A stretch of 64,000 bases of DNA from Microbulbifer sp. TB1203 (GTDB lineage: Bacteria > Pseudomonadota > Gammaproteobacteria > Pseudomonadales > Cellvibrionaceae), in contig NZ_CP116899.1 in assembly GCF_030997045.1 (NCBI RefSeq), forward strand, positions 4,612,001 through 4,676,000, read 5' to 3'. Shown in pieces: positions 61,801 through 64,000 of this stretch. The position numbers were made by a program, and so were the translations under genes. Each line of letters starts with the position of its first letter. Position 1 is the stretch's first letter. The notes under the pieces were generated by a model, which was not told where the DNA came from, ran no database searches, and saw only the letters and a program-made list of their open reading frames with translations.

Positions 61801-61865
61801 GCATGGTCAGGTTTATGGATGATCTAGGCGCCCGTTATCAAGTGGGTGCCCACTATAAGTTCTGA
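58836..61865 (+). CDS. TonB-dependent receptor (Xanthomonas/Caulobacter class), TBDT3
   Basis: A 1009-residue outer-membrane receptor. The start at 58836 follows GAGAGGA and gives a normal signal peptide (cut after ALA, about 28); an earlier in-frame ATG at 58788 was rejected. A TonB-box-like EEVTVTGIRASLERS (about 35-49) leads into the plug (FPDTNLAESLQRITGVSINRV, VTVRGFGPENNMVTLNGR). The barrel ends in VGAHYKF. The plug keeps the canonical GFGPE.N.VTLNGR form that TBDT1 and TBDT2 lack. A xyl-box promoter and the following SapC, cupin and halogenase genes make this the most complete TBDT accessory cluster in the window. Confidence 0.94.
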   Translation: MYKYKRNKLSEVIITVMASAIGSHQALAQEQSALEEVTVTGIRASLERSMDIKRESSGVVDAISAEDIGKFPDTNLAESLQRITGVSINRVNGEGSEVTVRGFGPENNMVTLNGRTMPTGTSYGGGSGSDGTTRSGGSRAFNFANLASENISGVEVYKTSKADIATGGIGSTINIKTMRPLDNPGFTATIGAKAVHDTTNRYNDDVTPELSGIVSWTNEEETWGAALAISQQKRDSGYSGVTVNNWNIGVWGQDDLYSQGGVPDADKAEIVNAPAEGQLYARPNDFRYAFSDTQRERLNGQLTLQFKPTDKMTATLDYTYADNDIEEHRGEITNWIQNGSNVSRIVFDDSEIATPISISENYTGTVDIGYEQQYRSQSDTLDSLGFNFEFEVNDSLTLAFDVHDSTMKSLPTGPDKSGEVAIGLGSPTVGSKTLDFSGSTPTYSFDTSVPNNALTADNIGSSILRVRGSGSTNDVTQFKFDGKWEFDNGRFDFGVESRSIEMDAYQTSGVNQTLGNWGIANPGEFPADMFRVIDVQDEFEDFNVNGSPAVGFRGDAVELTRYANTLYPGTCLCVADTNSSHDILEEETTAAYFQVALSTELGAFPANFLAGARYETTDVSSQSLVNPIPYLVWENNNDFSSGPAGATVEWSEKNSYDNLLPSLDFSLEFTEDVVGRFSYSKTIARAGYGDLRVAPGGFGTDGSTFNGATPTATSSNPSLLPLESDNLDLSLEWYYGDSSFASVGFFEKRVDNFIGIGQEEETFGILDQTNGPRVQAAAAALDDLGLATDDTNLYAMVVLMEHPEAITDNPDIFPNGVFEGTNEQLLLLGETDGWDVTPEEGDPEMVFTTSKPINNRQAKIYGAEFAVQHFFGETGFGVQANYTIVRGDVGFDNLGLPTENQFALTGLSDTANLVLLYENYGIQARLAYNWRDKFLTAVNQGSSRNPRYIDEFSQIDLNVSYEVNDQLSVAFEGINVTGEDIKQYNRNERMVRFMDDLGARYQVGAHYKF

Positions 61866-61902
61866 TCGTCATGTACTTTTGAGTTAGTCTGATATGCTTA
61901 TA

Positions 61903-61930
61903 AAGCCGCTGGTTTCAGCGGCTTTTTTTC
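61903..61930 (+). terminator. Rho-independent terminator after TBDT3
   Basis: AAAGCCGCTGGTTTCAGCGGC followed by seven Ts forms a short strong stem-loop 38 bp after the TBDT3 stop. It should uncouple the receptor from the SapC gene downstream or limit read-through. Confidence 0.85.
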
Positions 61931-62022
61931 TATTTAAAAAGGCGATACAGGTGTAGTATGGTTGTATTAAACAGCGGTGAAAGCTGCAAGAAACCTTTGG
62001 TATAACAATAAAAGACGGTTCT

Positions 62023-62745
62023 ATGGCTAATTATGTGCTTCTGAACAATGTGCAACATCAAAACCTGAAGGTGGTCGACCGCTACTCCAGCGAGCTGGGA
62101 GATGGAAAGGCGGCGGTAATGACCTTTCCCACCGAGTTCTCCGACGTGCAGCGGGAATACCCCATACTGTTGAGTCGAGATCCACAAACCGGTGACTACC
62201 AAGCTGTTGCTTTACTGGGTATTCAAAAAGACGAGAATCTTTTTCTCTGTGATACAGGCAATGGTTGGAGTGCCTCCTATATCCCCGCTGTTGTGACGAG
62301 GGGGCCGTTTATCGTCGGTCTACAGGAGCAGGAGGATGAGGCGGAAGGTGCGCCGATGATCTATGTGGATCTGGGCAGCCCAAAGGTGAGTGAAACCGAG
62401 GGTGAGCCGCTGTTCCGGCAGTTTGGAGGAAACAGTCCCTATCTTGAGTATATTTCAGAAGTCCTGCGCACCATTCACCAGGGAGCGGAGGTTGGCAAGG
62501 CCATGTTCCACGCTTTCGACCAGCTTGAGCTGATCGAACCGATAACCATCAATATTGATCTGAAAAATGGCGACAAACACCAACTGAGCGGCTATTACAC
62601 AATCAGTGAGGAAAAGCTGGCAAACCTGAGCGGCGACTCTTTGAGGTCGCTGAACCTGTCGGGTTATTTACAGGGGGCTTTCCTGATCCTGGCTTCCCTG
62701 TCAAATATCAAAAAGCTGATTGATATGAAGAACGCGCGCTTATAA
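62023..62745 (+). CDS. SapC family protein
   Basis: A 240-residue soluble protein matching the SapC family (PF07277), named after a Campylobacter S-layer gene but of unknown function. Family marks are VDRYSSELGDGKAAVMTFPTEFSDVQREYPILL (segments), VALLGIQKDENLFL, GWSASYIPAVVTRGPF and a C-terminal LSGYLQGAFLILASLSNIKKLI. No signal peptide is evident. SapC genes often sit in TBDT loci with halogenase and cupin genes in Caulobacter and Xanthomonas relatives, as here. It is followed 39 bp later by the cupin-like gene. A role linked to receptor use is inferred from context only. Confidence 0.87.
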   Translation: MANYVLLNNVQHQNLKVVDRYSSELGDGKAAVMTFPTEFSDVQREYPILLSRDPQTGDYQAVALLGIQKDENLFLCDTGNGWSASYIPAVVTRGPFIVGLQEQEDEAEGAPMIYVDLGSPKVSETEGEPLFRQFGGNSPYLEYISEVLRTIHQGAEVGKAMFHAFDQLELIEPITINIDLKNGDKHQLSGYYTISEEKLANLSGDSLRSLNLSGYLQGAFLILASLSNIKKLIDMKNARL

Positions 62746-62784
62746 TGTGGGAAGAGCGGCAGTTGTCAGTAGTGAGTTTTCAGC

Positions 62785-63819
62785 ATGACCGGGATAACAA
62801 AGCAGACTAAAACGATTCAAAATTGCGCGCCGGGTGAAATTCCGGAAGAAATACTTTGTTCTGCTGAACCTGTCGTTATCAAAGGATTGGTGAAAGACTG
62901 GAAACTGGTTGGAGAAGCCGGGAAATCTTCATATGCTGCGGTGGAATACCTGAAGTCGTACTATAACGGGAAGCCAGCGCTGATCAACGTTGGTCACCCA
63001 GGAATTGATGGCAGGTATTTTTATAATGATGACCTGAAATCCCTGAACTATGACACCGTCAAAGCGCAAATCGATGAAGCCCTTTCCTTGATCCTCAAGG
63101 CCGAAAAAGATCCGGGGCGGCCCTCTTATTATATTTCCTCGACATCCATTGACAGTCACTTCCCCGGGCTCCGGGAAGAGAACGATCTGGAGATACCCAG
63201 AAAAGAGAGACCATATCCGGTATCTCCTCCCCAGATGAAAATATGGATCGGGACCCGCTCTATCGCCACCTGTCACTATGACGCCCTGGACAATATCGCC
63301 TGCTGCATCGCTGGGCGCAGACGTTTTACCCTGTTTCCCCCCAGCCAGATAAAGAACCTGTATTTTGGACCCCTGGACCTGACACCAGGCGGCCAGGCCA
63401 TCAGCATTGTGGATTTCGATAACCCGGACTTTGAAAAGTATCCCCGCTTTCGCGATGCCCTGGCGGTGGGGCAGGTGGCCGATCTCGAGCCGGGCGATGC
63501 GGTCTATATCCCCAGTATGTGGATGCACCATGTGGAGAGTTTCAGCTCTTTTAACGTGCTGGTGAACTACTGGTGGGATGACGCTCCCATGTACACCGGC
63601 TCCGGTATGAATGCGCTGTACCACGGGATTCTAAGCCTGCGCGACAAGCCCGAGCACGAAAAAGAGGGTTGGAAGCAGTTGTTTGACTACTATGTTTTCG
63701 GCCCGTCCGAGCTGGCGGGAGAGCACCTCCCCGAGCATGCGCGAGGGGTGCTGGGAGAATTGGATGAAATCAAATCCAGACAGTTGCGGGCAATGCTGCT
63801 GCAAAAACTGAATAGATAA
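62785..63819 (+). CDS. Cupin-like/JmjC-type Fe(II) dioxygenase family protein
   Basis: A 344-residue protein of the cupin_8/JmjC-like group. The iron-binding HxD is His164 and Asp166 in IATCHYDALDNIACCIAGRR (the following RRFTLFPP is typical), and the third histidine is His248 or His249 in YIPSMWMHHVESF. Such enzymes usually hydroxylate proteins with 2-oxoglutarate. In TBDT loci the family is seen between SapC and halogenase genes and is often annotated Pass1-related. It lies between the two here, with a 31-bp gap to the halogenase. Substrate unknown. Confidence 0.85.
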   Translation: MTGITKQTKTIQNCAPGEIPEEILCSAEPVVIKGLVKDWKLVGEAGKSSYAAVEYLKSYYNGKPALINVGHPGIDGRYFYNDDLKSLNYDTVKAQIDEALSLILKAEKDPGRPSYYISSTSIDSHFPGLREENDLEIPRKERPYPVSPPQMKIWIGTRSIATCHYDALDNIACCIAGRRRFTLFPPSQIKNLYFGPLDLTPGGQAISIVDFDNPDFEKYPRFRDALAVGQVADLEPGDAVYIPSMWMHHVESFSSFNVLVNYWWDDAPMYTGSGMNALYHGILSLRDKPEHEKEGWKQLFDYYVFGPSELAGEHLPEHARGVLGELDEIKSRQLRAMLLQKLNR

Positions 63820-63850
63820 AGGCTTCTGGCTGTTACCACTCGGACGAGAA

Positions 63851-64000
63851 ATGAATACAAAGACAGATAATAAATTGCAGGGCAGGATATCCAGAGTGGT
63901 GATAGCCGGGGGTGGCACCGCAGGCTGGATAGCCGCAGCAGCCCTATCGAAAAAGCTGGGCGAATTGCTGGATATCACGCTGGTTGAGTCCGAGCAGATT
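63851..64000 (+). CDS. Flavin-dependent tryptophan halogenase family protein (partial, runs off right edge)
   Basis: The first 50 residues from the ATG at 63851 include the FAD-binding VVIAGGGTAGWIAAAALSKK and the following LVESEQI, as in the other halogenases of the window. The catalytic lysine and WxWxIP regions lie beyond the edge. It is the fourth gene of the TBDT3 cluster, co-oriented with cupin and SapC. Confidence 0.85.
   Translation, partial: MNTKTDNKLQGRISRVVIAGGGTAGWIAAAALSKKLGELLDITLVESEQI

Noticed and set aside
1..64000. tRNA, rRNA or riboswitch genes
   Set aside because: None was recognised by eye; a covariance search would be needed to exclude small RNAs.

Overview
The window looks like a chromosomal carbohydrate-utilisation region from a marine, plant-polysaccharide-degrading gammaproteobacterium of the Cellvibrionaceae/Microbulbiferaceae type. 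The evidence is three large TonB-dependent receptors (TBDTs) of the Xanthomonas/Caulobacter class, a dense set of secreted xylan-active enzymes, GC-rich coding sequence and many REP-like palindromes between genes. The genus is inferred from gene content only.

Layout. 1-9.8 kb (mostly minus strand): a module of GH39 xylosidase, TBDT, flavin-dependent halogenase and a degenerate halogenase paralogue that runs off the left edge, preceded by decayed gene pieces, a membrane-anchored AraC regulator and a mutarotase-like gene. 10.2-18.3 kb: thioredoxin-like lipoprotein, GH43, ThuA/discoidin protein, AraC regulator, GH9 glucanase and an aldo/keto reductase. 18.7-39.2 kb: the xylan core, with GH115 alpha-glucuronidase, TBDT, two halogenases, SGNH esterase, a multimodular GH10 xylanase, a GPH sugar transporter, GH94 phosphorylase and an SMP-30 lactonase. 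39.4-46.5 kb: an AT-richer island that I interpret as integron gene cassettes without an integrase (CALIN). It carries GFA, rhomboid, Tse2-like toxin/antitoxin, serine-hydrolase and DUF7661-type cassettes and is hit by two IS256-family elements, one of them inside an attC site. 46.8-58.2 kb: a cytochrome c/PQQ sugar dehydrogenase, then an operon of GH3, GH43, DUF4380 and mannonate dehydratase divergent from GH67 alpha-glucuronidase, and a small secreted protein. 58.8-64 kb: a third TBDT followed by SapC, cupin-like and halogenase genes, the last cut by the right edge.

How it fits together. GH10, GH43, GH3, GH39, the esterase, GH115 and GH67 would together release xylose, arabinose, acetate and (methyl)glucuronate from glucuronoarabinoxylan. 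TBDTs bring oligomers across the outer membrane and the GPH transporter handles the inner membrane. ManD would act on mannonate derived from glucuronate. Eight copies of a 14-bp palindrome (consensus TGRTAGCGNTAYCA, like the Xanthomonas xyl-box recognised by the LacI-type repressor XylR) lie before the GH115, TBDT2, GH10, transporter, GH3/GH67, TBDT3 and aldo/keto reductase genes. This suggests a single xylan regulon whose repressor lies outside the window.

Most notable points: the cassette array with matched R'/R'' ends, the Tse2-like cassette pair, an IS inside an attC, a REP element inserted in frame into the GH67 coding sequence, and an apparently dead halogenase paralogue overlapping an intact one. 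All calls are from reading the sequence; no database search was run.
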